Assembly (NCBI GenBank): GCA_040002845.1 | Contig: JBDUDR010000026.1 | Span: 1 to 24,606 of the forward strand | DNA: 24,606 nucleotides | Direction of reading: 5' to 3' | From: JBDUDR01 sp040002845 | GTDB lineage: Bacteria > Actinomycetota > Actinomycetes > Propionibacteriales > Nocardioidaceae | Shown here: piece by piece, positions 7,382-14,659 of the stretch | How the letters are laid out: each line of letters opens with the position of its first letter | How positions within the stretch are numbered: position 1 is the first letter of the stretch | Made by a program: the position numbers and the translations under genes | The notes under the pieces: model-generated | What the model saw: only the letters and a program-made list of their open reading frames with translations | Told to the model about the DNA's origin: nothing | Database searches by the model: none

Positions 7382-8566
7382 ATGTCGTCACCTAGCCAGG
7401 CCGCCACCGGACCCTTGGACCTGTTTGCCATCGACTCGCTCCTGGACGCCGAGGAACGGGCGATCCGAGACACCGTGGCACGCTTCTGTGCCGACCACGT
7501 GCGTCCTCACCTCAGCGACTGGTACGAGGATGCGACCATCCCGGGCCGGGATCTGGCGCTCCAGCTCGGCCAGCTAGGTCTGCTCGGCATGCCCCTGCAG
7601 GGTTACGGCTGTGCAGGCACCAATGCCGTCTCGTACGGATTGGCCTGCATGGAGCTCGAAGCCGCCGATTCCGGCATCCGCAGCCTGGTCTCCGTGCAGG
7701 GGTCGCTGGCCATGTACGCCATCTGGCGCTTCGGCAGCGAGGCGCAGAAGGAGCTGTGGCTTCCCACGATGGCAACCGGTGAGTCGATCGGGTGCTTCGG
7801 CCTCACCGAGCCCGACTTCGGCTCCGACCCAGGTGGGATGCGTACCAATGCCAAACGTGACGGAGGCGACTGGGTGCTCAACGGCACGAAGATGTGGATC
7901 ACGAACGGCTCCATAGCCGACGTGGCAGTCGTATGGGCACGCACCGACGACGGCATCTTGGGGTTCCTGGTGCCGACCGACTCGGCCGGGTTCAGCGCGC
8001 CGGAGATCAAGCACAAGATGTCGCTGCGCGCGTCTGTGACCTCCGAGCTCGTCCTCGACGACGTGCGGTTGCCCGACGATGCCGTGCTTCCCGAGGCCCG
8101 AGGGTTGTCGGGGCCGTTGAGCTGTCTGTCGGAGGCCAGGTTCGGAATTGTCTTCGGAGCCCTGGGTGCCGCCCGCGACTGCCTGGAGACAGCCATCGAG
8201 TACAGCCGGACCCGTCGCGTGTTCGACAAGCCGATTGGCGCGTACCAGCTCACTCAGGAGAAGCTGGCGAACATGACGCTGGAACTGGGCAAGGGCATGC
8301 TGCTGGCCCTGCACCTGGGGCGGCTCAAGGACGCGGGAGGGCTGCGTGCGGAGCAGGTCAGCCTCGGCAAGCTGAACAACGTACGGGAGGCGATCGCCAT
8401 CGCCCGCGAGTGCCGCACCATCCTGGCAGCCAACGGCATCACGCTCGAATATCCGGTGATGCGACATGCCAACAATCTCGAGTCGGTGCTGACCTATGAA
8501 GGAACCTCGGAGGTGCATCTGATGATGATCGGCCAGGCCCTCACCGGCGAGTCCGCGTTTCGCTGA
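7382..8566 (+). CDS. gcdH: glutaryl-CoA dehydrogenase
   Basis: The 394-residue protein is an acyl-CoA dehydrogenase with the features of the glutaryl-CoA subgroup. SGIRSLVSVQGSL (98-110) carries Arg100, at the position of the arginine that binds the second carboxylate of glutaryl-CoA, and TYEGTSEVH places the catalytic base at Glu373. FAD-binding segments include FGLTEPDFGSDPGGMRT and MWITNG. The enzyme oxidises and decarboxylates glutaryl-CoA to crotonyl-CoA, passing electrons to ETF. It starts at an ATG preceded by GGAG 5 bases upstream. Its TGA stop uses the first two bases of a dispersed repeat (8565). A C5 enzyme beside diamine genes suggests a lysine/cadaverine/5-aminovalerate branch, which is an inference. 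Confidence 0.85.
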   Translation: MSSPSQAATGPLDLFAIDSLLDAEERAIRDTVARFCADHVRPHLSDWYEDATIPGRDLALQLGQLGLLGMPLQGYGCAGTNAVSYGLACMELEAADSGIRSLVSVQGSLAMYAIWRFGSEAQKELWLPTMATGESIGCFGLTEPDFGSDPGGMRTNAKRDGGDWVLNGTKMWITNGSIADVAVVWARTDDGILGFLVPTDSAGFSAPEIKHKMSLRASVTSELVLDDVRLPDDAVLPEARGLSGPLSCLSEARFGIVFGALGAARDCLETAIEYSRTRRVFDKPIGAYQLTQEKLANMTLELGKGMLLALHLGRLKDAGGLRAEQVSLGKLNNVREAIAIARECRTILAANGITLEYPVMRHANNLESVLTYEGTSEVHLMMIGQALTGESAFR

Positions 8567-8606
8567 TCCGACACTTATTCCGCGCGATCCGACACTTATT
8601 CCGCGT
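8565..8606 (+). repeat. 21-bp dispersed repeat, tandem dimer (copy 1)
   Basis: Two head-to-tail 21-bp units start at 8565 and 8586, each with the 16-bp core GATCCGACACTTATTC followed by CGCG and C or T. The dimer fills the whole 29-base gap between the convergent gcdH and amidohydrolase genes and runs into both. The gcdH stop TGA (8564-8566) uses its first two bases, and the minus-strand TAA of the amidohydrolase (8598-8596) lies inside its second unit. No stable hairpin is seen, so an ordinary intrinsic terminator is unlikely. Confidence 0.9.
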
Positions 8607-10245
8607 GGACCTGAGCTCCACCCACGAAAGTCGCGACCACGTTCGCCAACGAGATCTCCTCCGGAGGTGCGGCGAAGATGTCCCGGTCAAGTACGGCTAG
8701 GTCAGCGATGTTGCCGACTGCGATCACGCCCGTGTCATCGCGATGGTTGAGGTAGGCGGACCCGGCTGTGTACGCAGTCACGGCCGAGGCAAGGTCGAGG
8801 GCCTGCTCCGGCAGAAACGCGTCGTACTCTCTGTCCCTCTCCTGCGGGGGGAGCCTCCGATTGACCGCAACATGGATGCCCCACAAGGGGTTGGGGCTCG
8901 ACACCGGCCAATCCGAGCCGGCACCCAGCGAGGCGCCCGAGCGAAGTAATGCACCGAAGGGGTACTGCCAGTTCGAGCGTGGCTCACCCAGGAACGGCAG
9001 CGTTAGCTCGACCATCTGCGGCTCGAGTGCTGCCCACAACGGCTGCATGTTGCCGGAGACACCGAGTCGCCGGAATCTCCCGATGTCGTCGGGGTGAACC
9101 ACCTGGATGTGGGCCAGGTGATGGCGCAGATCGTTCGGTCCGTTGTTCGTGCGAGCTGCTTCTATCGCATCGAGCGCCTCACGCACGGCCCGATCTCCGA
9201 TCGCGTGCACATGAACCTGGAACCCGGCAGCGTCCAGCTCCGTAACGTACTGCCGGAGGGCTGTCGGGTCGACGAACGACAAACCCGAGTTGCCGGTGGG
9301 AGAACCTGTCTGGTCGAGGTAGGGCTCGAGCATGGCCGCTGTGAAGTTCTCGGGCACCCCGTCCTGCATGATCTTGACGCTGGAGGGGGTGAAGTTGGGG
9401 CCGTGGTACCGCTCCCGGTGCTCTACGAGGCCCTCGATCTGCTCAGAACCACGCCCTCGCTGCCACCACAATGCTCCGACGACCCTTGCAGTCAGCTCGC
9501 CTGCCTGTGCGGCAGCACGGTAAACATCGCAGGTGTCGGGGATGTTGGCGTACTCCCCCACGATCGCATCCTGCCAGCCGGTGATGCCGAGCGAATGCAG
9601 GTACGCCTGAGCGTCCAGCAGCGCGGCCCGCAACTCAGCCTGAGTGGGGATCGGCAACAGGCGACCCACGAGATGCATCGCGCCCTCGTGGAGTGTTCCG
9701 GACGGCGATCCGTCGGGAGCGCGCTCGATGCGCCCGTCGCTTGGATCGGGCGTCGCGGAGTCAACGCCCGCGAGCTCCAGCGCCAGCGAGTTGACCCACG
9801 CACCGTGATGGTCGCGATTTGGCAGGAACACCGGCCTGTCCGGGCACGCCAGGTCCAATTCCTCACGGGTCGGGGTAGCCCCCGGGAAGGCGCTCAGCTG
9901 CCATCCCCCGCCGGTGATCCAGTTGACCTCGGGTCTGGTCTCCGAGTACGCGCGGACCGCCTCCACGTACTCCTCGCGGGTATCGAAGTCGGACAGGTCG
10001 CACTGGCGCCGCTCGAGTCCACCCTGAACCGGGTGCACATGAGCGTCGATGAACCCGGGTACGACCAGCCCGCCAGCCAGCTCGTGGATGCGCGTGCCGG
10101 GGCCGGCCAGGTCTCGGATCTCGTCATGTCCGATGGCCATGATCCGCCCTCCCGACACAGCGAGCGTGGTCGCGAAACGACGGGCCGGATCCGAGCAGAA
10201 GATGCGTCCACCCATGAAGATCTGATCGGCTACCAGGGTGGCCAT
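8596..10245 (-). CDS. amidohydrolase family 3 protein (YtcJ-like metal-dependent hydrolase)
   Basis: The 549-residue protein is a full-length metal-dependent amidohydrolase of the YtcJ/NfdA group. It shows VPGFIDAHVHPVQGG with metal ligands His69 and His71, VKIMQDGV, HVHAIGDRAVREAL, HHLAHIQVV and GAGSDWPVSSPNPLWGIHVAVNR with the final metal-binding Asp, then a C-terminal beta-sandwich segment ending GNIADLAVLDRDIF. No signal peptide, so cytoplasmic. Members hydrolyse N-acyl, N-formyl or amide compounds; the true substrate is unknown. Here an N-acylated amine is a reasonable guess from context. A long purine run (GGAGGAGGAGAAGGAG) before the ATG is a strong ribosome site. The last codons GCG GAA TAA come from the repeat at 8565-8606. 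It is divergent from the aminotransferase at 10411. Confidence 0.82.
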   Translation of the reverse strand: MATLVADQIFMGGRIFCSDPARRFATTLAVSGGRIMAIGHDEIRDLAGPGTRIHELAGGLVVPGFIDAHVHPVQGGLERRQCDLSDFDTREEYVEAVRAYSETRPEVNWITGGGWQLSAFPGATPTREELDLACPDRPVFLPNRDHHGAWVNSLALELAGVDSATPDPSDGRIERAPDGSPSGTLHEGAMHLVGRLLPIPTQAELRAALLDAQAYLHSLGITGWQDAIVGEYANIPDTCDVYRAAAQAGELTARVVGALWWQRGRGSEQIEGLVEHRERYHGPNFTPSSVKIMQDGVPENFTAAMLEPYLDQTGSPTGNSGLSFVDPTALRQYVTELDAAGFQVHVHAIGDRAVREALDAIEAARTNNGPNDLRHHLAHIQVVHPDDIGRFRRLGVSGNMQPLWAALEPQMVELTLPFLGEPRSNWQYPFGALLRSGASLGAGSDWPVSSPNPLWGIHVAVNRRLPPQERDREYDAFLPEQALDLASAVTAYTAGSAYLNHRDDTGVIAVGNIADLAVLDRDIFAAPPEEISLANVVATFVGGAQVHAE

Positions 10246-10330
10246 CTCCTTCTCCTCCTCCTGCCGTCTGCTACGGATTTCGCGGCCCGATGCCGACTTT
10301 AGCCGCTATTTGAGCGATCACGACTCGCGC

Positions 10331-10348
10331 CAACAACGGATTCCTTGC
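10331..10348 (+). promoter_or_regulatory. conserved motif CAACRACGGATTCCTTGC (copy A), candidate Lrp site
   Basis: CAACAACGGATTCCTTGC matches the sequence at 19211-19228 upstream of the Lrp gene at 17 of 18 bases, and GTCGGG follows 13-14 bases later in both places. The centre GGATTCC is a short dyad. It lies 8 bases before a good -35 (TTGACG at 10357), about 63 bases before the aminotransferase start, where an activator would bind. Binding by the linked Lrp protein is inferred. Confidence 0.45.
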
Positions 10349-10410
10349 TAACCGCGTTGACGGTCGGGCAGACTGGCACTACGCGATCGTCCCCGCCCAA
10401 GGAAGTCCTC

Positions 10411-11796
10411 ATGACGCTCGACCACAATGAAGCGGAGTACGCCCGGCTGCAACAGTCTGCGCGCGACCACCTGTGGCTGCACTTCACGAGAATGTCCATG
10501 TACCAGACCGCCGACGTGCCACTGATCGTGCGCGGCGACGGTGTCTACATCTACGACGCTCGCGGCAAGCGATATCTCGACGCCCTCGCCGGGCTGTTCG
10601 TCAGCCAGGTCGGCCACGGACGTACCGAGATGGCGGAGGCGGCTGCCAAGCAGGCGTCTGAGATGGCGTTCTTCCCGCTCTGGTCGTACGCACACCCGAA
10701 TGCGATCGAGCTCGCCGAACGCCTCGCGGCTTACGCCCCTGGTGACCTGAACCGGATCTTCTTCACGACGGGCGGTGGCGAGGCGGTTGAGAGTGCCTGG
10801 AAGCTGGCCAAGCAGTACTTCAAGCTGACCGGACGCCCGGGCAAGCACAAGGTGATCAGCCGGGCGATCGCCTACCACGGAACCACTCAAGGGGCTCTGT
10901 CGATCACCGGCCTTCCCGGCCTGAAGGCGCCGTTCGAGCCGCTCGTACCCAGCACCTTCCGGGTGCCGAACACCAACATCTACCGCGCGCCGGTGCACGG
11001 CGACAACCCGGAAGCCTTCGGACGCTGGGCCGCCGACCAGATCGGCGTCGCGATCGAGAACGAAGGCGCCGAGACCGTCGCCGCCGTCTTCCTCGAGCCC
11101 GTGCAGAACGCGGGGGGTTGCTTCCCGCCGCCCCCTGGTTACTTCCAGCGCGTCCGCGAGATCTGCGATGAGTACGACATACTCCTGGTGTCCGACGAAG
11201 TCATCTGCGCGTTCGGCCGTCTGGGTCACATGTTCGGGGCAGAGCGGTACGGCTACCTGCCGGACATCATCACCTGCGCAAAGGGCATCACCTCGGGGTA
11301 CGCGCCGCTGGGTGCCATGATCACGACCGACCGGTTGATGGAGCCGTTCTTGAGGGGCGACACCATGTTCGTCCATGGGTACACGTTCGGCGGCCACCCG
11401 GTCTCGACTGCCGTTGCCCTCACGAACCTCGACATCTTCGAGCGCGAACAGCTCAACGAGCACGTGCTCGCGACGCAGGACGCGTTCCGGGCGACCTTGG
11501 AGAAGCTGCTCGACCTGCCGATCGTCGGCGACGTGCGCGGCGATGGCTACTTCTACGGCATCGAGATGGTCAAGGACAAGGCCACCAAGGCGACCTTCGA
11601 CGACGACGAGAGCGAACGACTTCTCCGTGGTTTCTTGTCGACTGCTCTGTTCGACGCGGGGCTCTACTGCAGGGCCGATGACAGAGGCGACCCGGTGATC
11701 CAGCTGTCACCGCCGCTGATCTGCGACCAGGAGCATTTCGACACGATGGAGCAGATCCTGCGCTCCGTATTGACCGAGGCGTGGAACCACCTCTAG
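10411..11796 (+). CDS. class III (omega) aminotransferase, putrescine/diamine:pyruvate type
   Basis: The start at 10411 was chosen because AAGGAA lies 6 bases upstream and MTLDHNEAEYARLQQSARDHLW is a normal N-terminus for the family; the open frame reaches further up without a ribosome site. The 461-residue product has the fold-type I PLP motifs: phosphate loop TTGGGEAVESAWKLA, IAYHGTTQGALS, FLEPVQNAGGCF, SDEVICAFGR with Asp262, and the Schiff-base lysine in TCAKGITSGYAPLGAM (Lys291). Such enzymes move the terminal amino group of a diamine or omega-amino acid to pyruvate or 2-oxoglutarate. Here the product would be an aminoaldehyde for PatD. It runs towards the second aminotransferase and stops 28 bases from it. 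Confidence 0.85.
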   Translation: MTLDHNEAEYARLQQSARDHLWLHFTRMSMYQTADVPLIVRGDGVYIYDARGKRYLDALAGLFVSQVGHGRTEMAEAAAKQASEMAFFPLWSYAHPNAIELAERLAAYAPGDLNRIFFTTGGGEAVESAWKLAKQYFKLTGRPGKHKVISRAIAYHGTTQGALSITGLPGLKAPFEPLVPSTFRVPNTNIYRAPVHGDNPEAFGRWAADQIGVAIENEGAETVAAVFLEPVQNAGGCFPPPPGYFQRVREICDEYDILLVSDEVICAFGRLGHMFGAERYGYLPDIITCAKGITSGYAPLGAMITTDRLMEPFLRGDTMFVHGYTFGGHPVSTAVALTNLDIFEREQLNEHVLATQDAFRATLEKLLDLPIVGDVRGDGYFYGIEMVKDKATKATFDDDESERLLRGFLSTALFDAGLYCRADDRGDPVIQLSPPLICDQEHFDTMEQILRSVLTEAWNHL

Positions 11797-11814
11797 GCAA
11801 CCTCTAGCCCCGCC

Positions 11815-11842
11815 GATCCAACGCTTATTCCCCGCCATCCGA
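11815..11842 (+). repeat. decayed copy of the 21-bp repeat (copy 2)
   Basis: GATCCAACGCTTATTC at 11815-11830 differs from the core at 2 of 16 bases and is followed by CCCGC. One period later (11836) only the start of a second unit, CATCCGA, is recognisable. It lies between convergent aminotransferase genes, and the TAA stop of the minus-strand gene (11827-11825) is inside it, at the same place in the unit as in copy 1. The remnant second unit now codes for the last residues (RSDGG) of that protein. Confidence 0.75.
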
Positions 11843-13144
11843 ACGGGGCCGAGTGGTCGCGGCCGCGCCAAACGCGTCCAGCAGGATCGCCAGACCTTCG
11901 GCGGCCTCTGACTCGCTGAGCGTCAGAGGAGGCGCGATCCGCAGGCAGTTGCCGTACAAACCACCCTTGCCGATCAGCAGACCACCACGCCTGGCGGCCT
12001 CGAGCACGTCACCTGCCGACCCTGGGTCCGGCACCTTCGTCCCGGGTTCGACCATCTCGATCCCGATCATGAGGCCGCGGCCACGGACATCGCCTACCGA
12101 CGGGTTGTGCTCCGGCAGATCACGCAACCCGTCCAGTAACAACGAGCCCGTTTTAGCGGCCTGCGCCTGAAGGTCGTGGGAGAGTACGTAGTCCAGCGTC
12201 GCGTTGGCCGCCGCGGTTGAAACCGGGTTGCCCCCGAATGTTGCGATCGAGTTGGCGGTAAGGCAGTTCATCACCTCACCCCTGGCCACGACACCCCCAA
12301 TCGACGCGCCATTGCCCAGCCCCTTGGCGAACGTCATCGCGTCCGGCGTCACCTCATGGGCACCGATGCCCCAGAAATGGTCGCCCGTACGGCCCCATCC
12401 CGTCTGCACTTCGTCTGAGATGAACAGGATGCCGTACTCGTCGAGGATCTCCTTGTACGCGCGGAACAGCCCGTCCGGCGGAACCGTGAATCCGCCCACT
12501 CCCTGGATCGGTTCGGCGATCATGCAGGCGACGTCGCCGGCGGTTGTGGTCTCGATCACATCACGCAGATCCTGAGCACACGCCTCGATGAACCCCTCGT
12601 CGTCGAGGTACCCGTACGGGCTCCGATAGCGGTAGCCGTTCTGTGCGTACGTCACCTGCACAGGACTCAGACTGGAGGCTGACCAGCCGCGGTTGCCCGT
12701 GATGGCGACGGTGGCAAACGCACGTCCGTGGTAGCTGTTACGCAATGCGATGACCTGGTTGCTCCGGCGCCACTGCGTGGCGAACAGCAAAGCGGCTTCG
12801 TTCGCCTCCGTGCCGGAGCTGGTGAAGAACACCCGCGCATCCGGGATGCCGGACAGGTGGGCGATCTTCTCGGCCAGCTCGACCTGGGATCTGATGAGGT
12901 AGAGGGTCGAGGTGTGCATCACACCCCGATCGAGCTGACGATCGATGGCTTCGCGCACCTCCGGCACGTCGTACCCGATCATGTTCGTCAAGATGCCAGC
13001 GAAGAAGTCGAGATAGGTCTTGCCGTCGGTGTCGGTGACTCGGCAGCCTCGGCCGCTGACGATCTCGATGGGCTCCTCGTAGTACAGCGAGAGCCAGGAG
13101 GGCATGACGGCTCGATGGCGGGTGACGAGCTCTTCGTGCGACAT
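11825..13144 (-). CDS. class III aminotransferase, GABA/omega-amino acid or AGXT2 type
   Basis: The 439-residue protein carries FFTSSGTEANEAALLFA (PLP phosphate site), NSYHGRAFATVAITG, AEPIQGVGGFTVPPDG, SDEVQTGWGRTGDHFWGI with Asp244, and FAKGLGNGASIGGVVA with Schiff-base Lys274. These resemble 4-aminobutyrate transaminases and alanine-glyoxylate transaminase 2. In this locus the likely job is GABA or 5-aminovalerate to the semialdehyde. The ATG at 13144 has AAGGGA 6 bases upstream. It lies 94 bases downstream of the oxidoreductase on the same strand, so it may belong to the second pot operon, with a repeat dimer between. The C-terminal GGE and stop are repeat-derived. Confidence 0.82.
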   Translation of the reverse strand: MSHEELVTRHRAVMPSWLSLYYEEPIEIVSGRGCRVTDTDGKTYLDFFAGILTNMIGYDVPEVREAIDRQLDRGVMHTSTLYLIRSQVELAEKIAHLSGIPDARVFFTSSGTEANEAALLFATQWRRSNQVIALRNSYHGRAFATVAITGNRGWSASSLSPVQVTYAQNGYRYRSPYGYLDDEGFIEACAQDLRDVIETTTAGDVACMIAEPIQGVGGFTVPPDGLFRAYKEILDEYGILFISDEVQTGWGRTGDHFWGIGAHEVTPDAMTFAKGLGNGASIGGVVARGEVMNCLTANSIATFGGNPVSTAAANATLDYVLSHDLQAQAAKTGSLLLDGLRDLPEHNPSVGDVRGRGLMIGIEMVEPGTKVPDPGSAGDVLEAARRGGLLIGKGGLYGNCLRIAPPLTLSESEAAEGLAILLDAFGAAATTRPRSDGGE

Positions 13145-13190
13145 CAGGTTCCCTTTCTAAAAACGGTCAGCGACGGTCGGGGCTGGACGG

Positions 13191-13232
13191 TTACGGAATA
13201 AGTGTCGGATCGCGCCGAATAAGTGTCGGATC
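13191..13232 (-). repeat. 21-bp dispersed repeat, tandem dimer (copy 3)
   Basis: On the minus strand two units with perfect cores GATCCGACACTTATTC run from 13232 and from 13211, spaced exactly 21 bp; the first is followed by GGCGC, the second by CGTAA. The dimer begins 7 bases after the TGA of the oxidoreductase (13239) and ends about 46 bases before the aminotransferase start (13144). Relative to the gene it follows, its orientation equals that of copy 1 relative to gcdH. It is inverted relative to copies 1, 2 and 4. Confidence 0.9.
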
Positions 13233-13238
13233 GCGGGG

Positions 13239-14654
13239 TCACGAGTCGAAGCCCAGCCCGAGCTTGTCCATCGCCATCAGCCACAGGTTGCGCTTCCCCT
13301 GGCGCGCGTCCGCGCGCGCCAGGGACCGCCGAGTCAGCTCGATGCCGAGGTATCGCAGCGGCTCCGGGGGGAACGGCATTGGCCTGCGCCGGACCATCTC
13401 GAGCTCCGTGCGCTCGGTCGCCCGATGACTCAGCAGGTCGAGCATCACATCTGCCGCGAACCGCGACGAGCCGACGCCGAGACCGGTGAAACCCGCTGCG
13501 TATGCAACCCGCCTGTCCTTCACCACGCCGTAGAACGCACAGAACCTCGTACACGTGTCGATGACCCCTCCCCACCGATGCGTGAACCTCAACCCGGCCA
13601 GCTGCGGGAAGGTCTCGAAGAAGTGTCGACTCAGCGCGGCGAACGTCGCCGGGCGCTGGTCACGCTTGGGATGCGTCCGGCTCGCATAAGGGTAGATGGC
13701 GTCGTAACCCCCCCAGACGATCCGGTTCTCACGGGTCAGCCGGCAATAGTGGAACAGGTTGCCCGAGTCGCCGACCCCTTGCCGGTTGGCCCAGCCCACG
13801 GATGCGAGCTGCTCGGCGCTGAGAGGTTCGGTCGCCAGCGCGTAGTCGTAAACCGGCACGGTGTAGAGCCGCAGTCGACGCAACACCGGCTTGGCGTTGG
13901 TCGCCAGGATCACCCGCCGCGCCTGCACCGCTCCCCGATCGGTCCCGACCGCGATCCGTCGGAACTCACCCTCCCGCACCGACCTGACCGGGCTCTCCTC
14001 GCAGATGCGCACGCCGAGGTCCAAGCAGGCGCCTCGCAGTCCCCAAACCAGCCGCGCCGGGTCGACAATCGCCACCTCGGGATCGAAAAGCCCCGCGAGA
14101 TACGTCGGCGAATGCACCTCGGCGCGTACCTCGGACTGGTCGAGCAGGGTGACCTTGCAGCCGGCCGCGCTCATCGCCTGCTCGGCCTCGACCAGGCCCT
14201 CGACCTGGTACGGGGCGGTCGCGACGTCGAGCTCCCCTGTGGGCTCGAAGCCGCAGTCGATGCCGTACGCGGAGATCGTGTTCTCGATGCCTGCCAGATT
14301 CTCCCTGCCGAGCCGGAGCACGGCCGGCATCTCGCGCGGCCAGCGGGCGATGCCGTTGGCGAACCCGTGAGTCAGGCTGGCCGAACAGAAGCCTCCGTTG
14401 CGACCGCTTGCCTCACCGCCGCACACATCGGCCTCCAGCAGGACCACGTCAAGGTCGGGGTCTCGTTCCTTCGCGCGGAGCGCGCTCCACAGGCCCGTGT
14501 AGCCACCCCCGACGACAACGAGATCGGCCCTAAGGGATCCGCGCAGTGACTCGTTCGGGATCGGACGCTCCAGGTCGTCGAACCAGAGCACGCACGGCCG
14601 GGCATTGAGCAAAGCGGCATCCACCCGCGGGTCAGGTGACGGCCGTGACCGCAC
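13239..14654 (-). CDS. FAD-dependent oxidoreductase (DAO family, PuuB-like amine oxidase)
   Basis: The product of about 471 residues has an N-terminal FAD-binding Rossmann motif, LRADLVVVGGGYTGLWSALRA (GGGYTG at 49-54) ending VVLLEA, then GGEASGRNGGFCSASL and a C-terminal AAGFTGLGVGSSRFAADVMLDLL. This is the layout of glycine/D-amino acid oxidase-fold enzymes that include gamma-glutamylputrescine oxidase. It would oxidise an amine C-N bond, releasing ammonia and H2O2 or reducing another acceptor. The start is uncertain: GTG at 14654 is 11 bases after AGGAGG, while GTG at 14663 overlaps the potC stop as GTGA but is only 2 bases from AGGAGG. Last gene of the overlapping pot operon, so co-made with the importer. 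The repeat dimer follows its stop. Confidence 0.83.
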   Translation of the reverse strand: MRSRPSPDPRVDAALLNARPCVLWFDDLERPIPNESLRGSLRADLVVVGGGYTGLWSALRAKERDPDLDVVLLEADVCGGEASGRNGGFCSASLTHGFANGIARWPREMPAVLRLGRENLAGIENTISAYGIDCGFEPTGELDVATAPYQVEGLVEAEQAMSAAGCKVTLLDQSEVRAEVHSPTYLAGLFDPEVAIVDPARLVWGLRGACLDLGVRICEESPVRSVREGEFRRIAVGTDRGAVQARRVILATNAKPVLRRLRLYTVPVYDYALATEPLSAEQLASVGWANRQGVGDSGNLFHYCRLTRENRIVWGGYDAIYPYASRTHPKRDQRPATFAALSRHFFETFPQLAGLRFTHRWGGVIDTCTRFCAFYGVVKDRRVAYAAGFTGLGVGSSRFAADVMLDLLSHRATERTELEMVRRRPMPFPPEPLRYLGIELTRRSLARADARQGKRNLWLMAMDKLGLGFDS

Positions 14655-14659
14655 CTTGC

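Noticed and set aside
8565..8606. Repeat dimer as an intrinsic transcription terminator between convergent genes
   Set aside because: Units are direct, not inverted, with only a 4-bp TCGG/CCGA-type pairing and no T-tract; copies 3 and 4 also lie upstream of genes.
8565..8606. Repeat as CRISPR or plasmid-type iterons
   Set aside because: Only two units per site with no variable spacers, and no replication or cas gene nearby.
10348..11463. 371-codon minus-strand open frame
   Set aside because: Shadow of the class III aminotransferase, which has complete PLP motifs on the plus strand.
13144..13575. Minus-strand frame carrying tandem SDTYSAR heptapeptides
   Set aside because: The heptads are a by-product of the 21-bp repeat; the rest overlaps the oxidoreductase gene out of frame.
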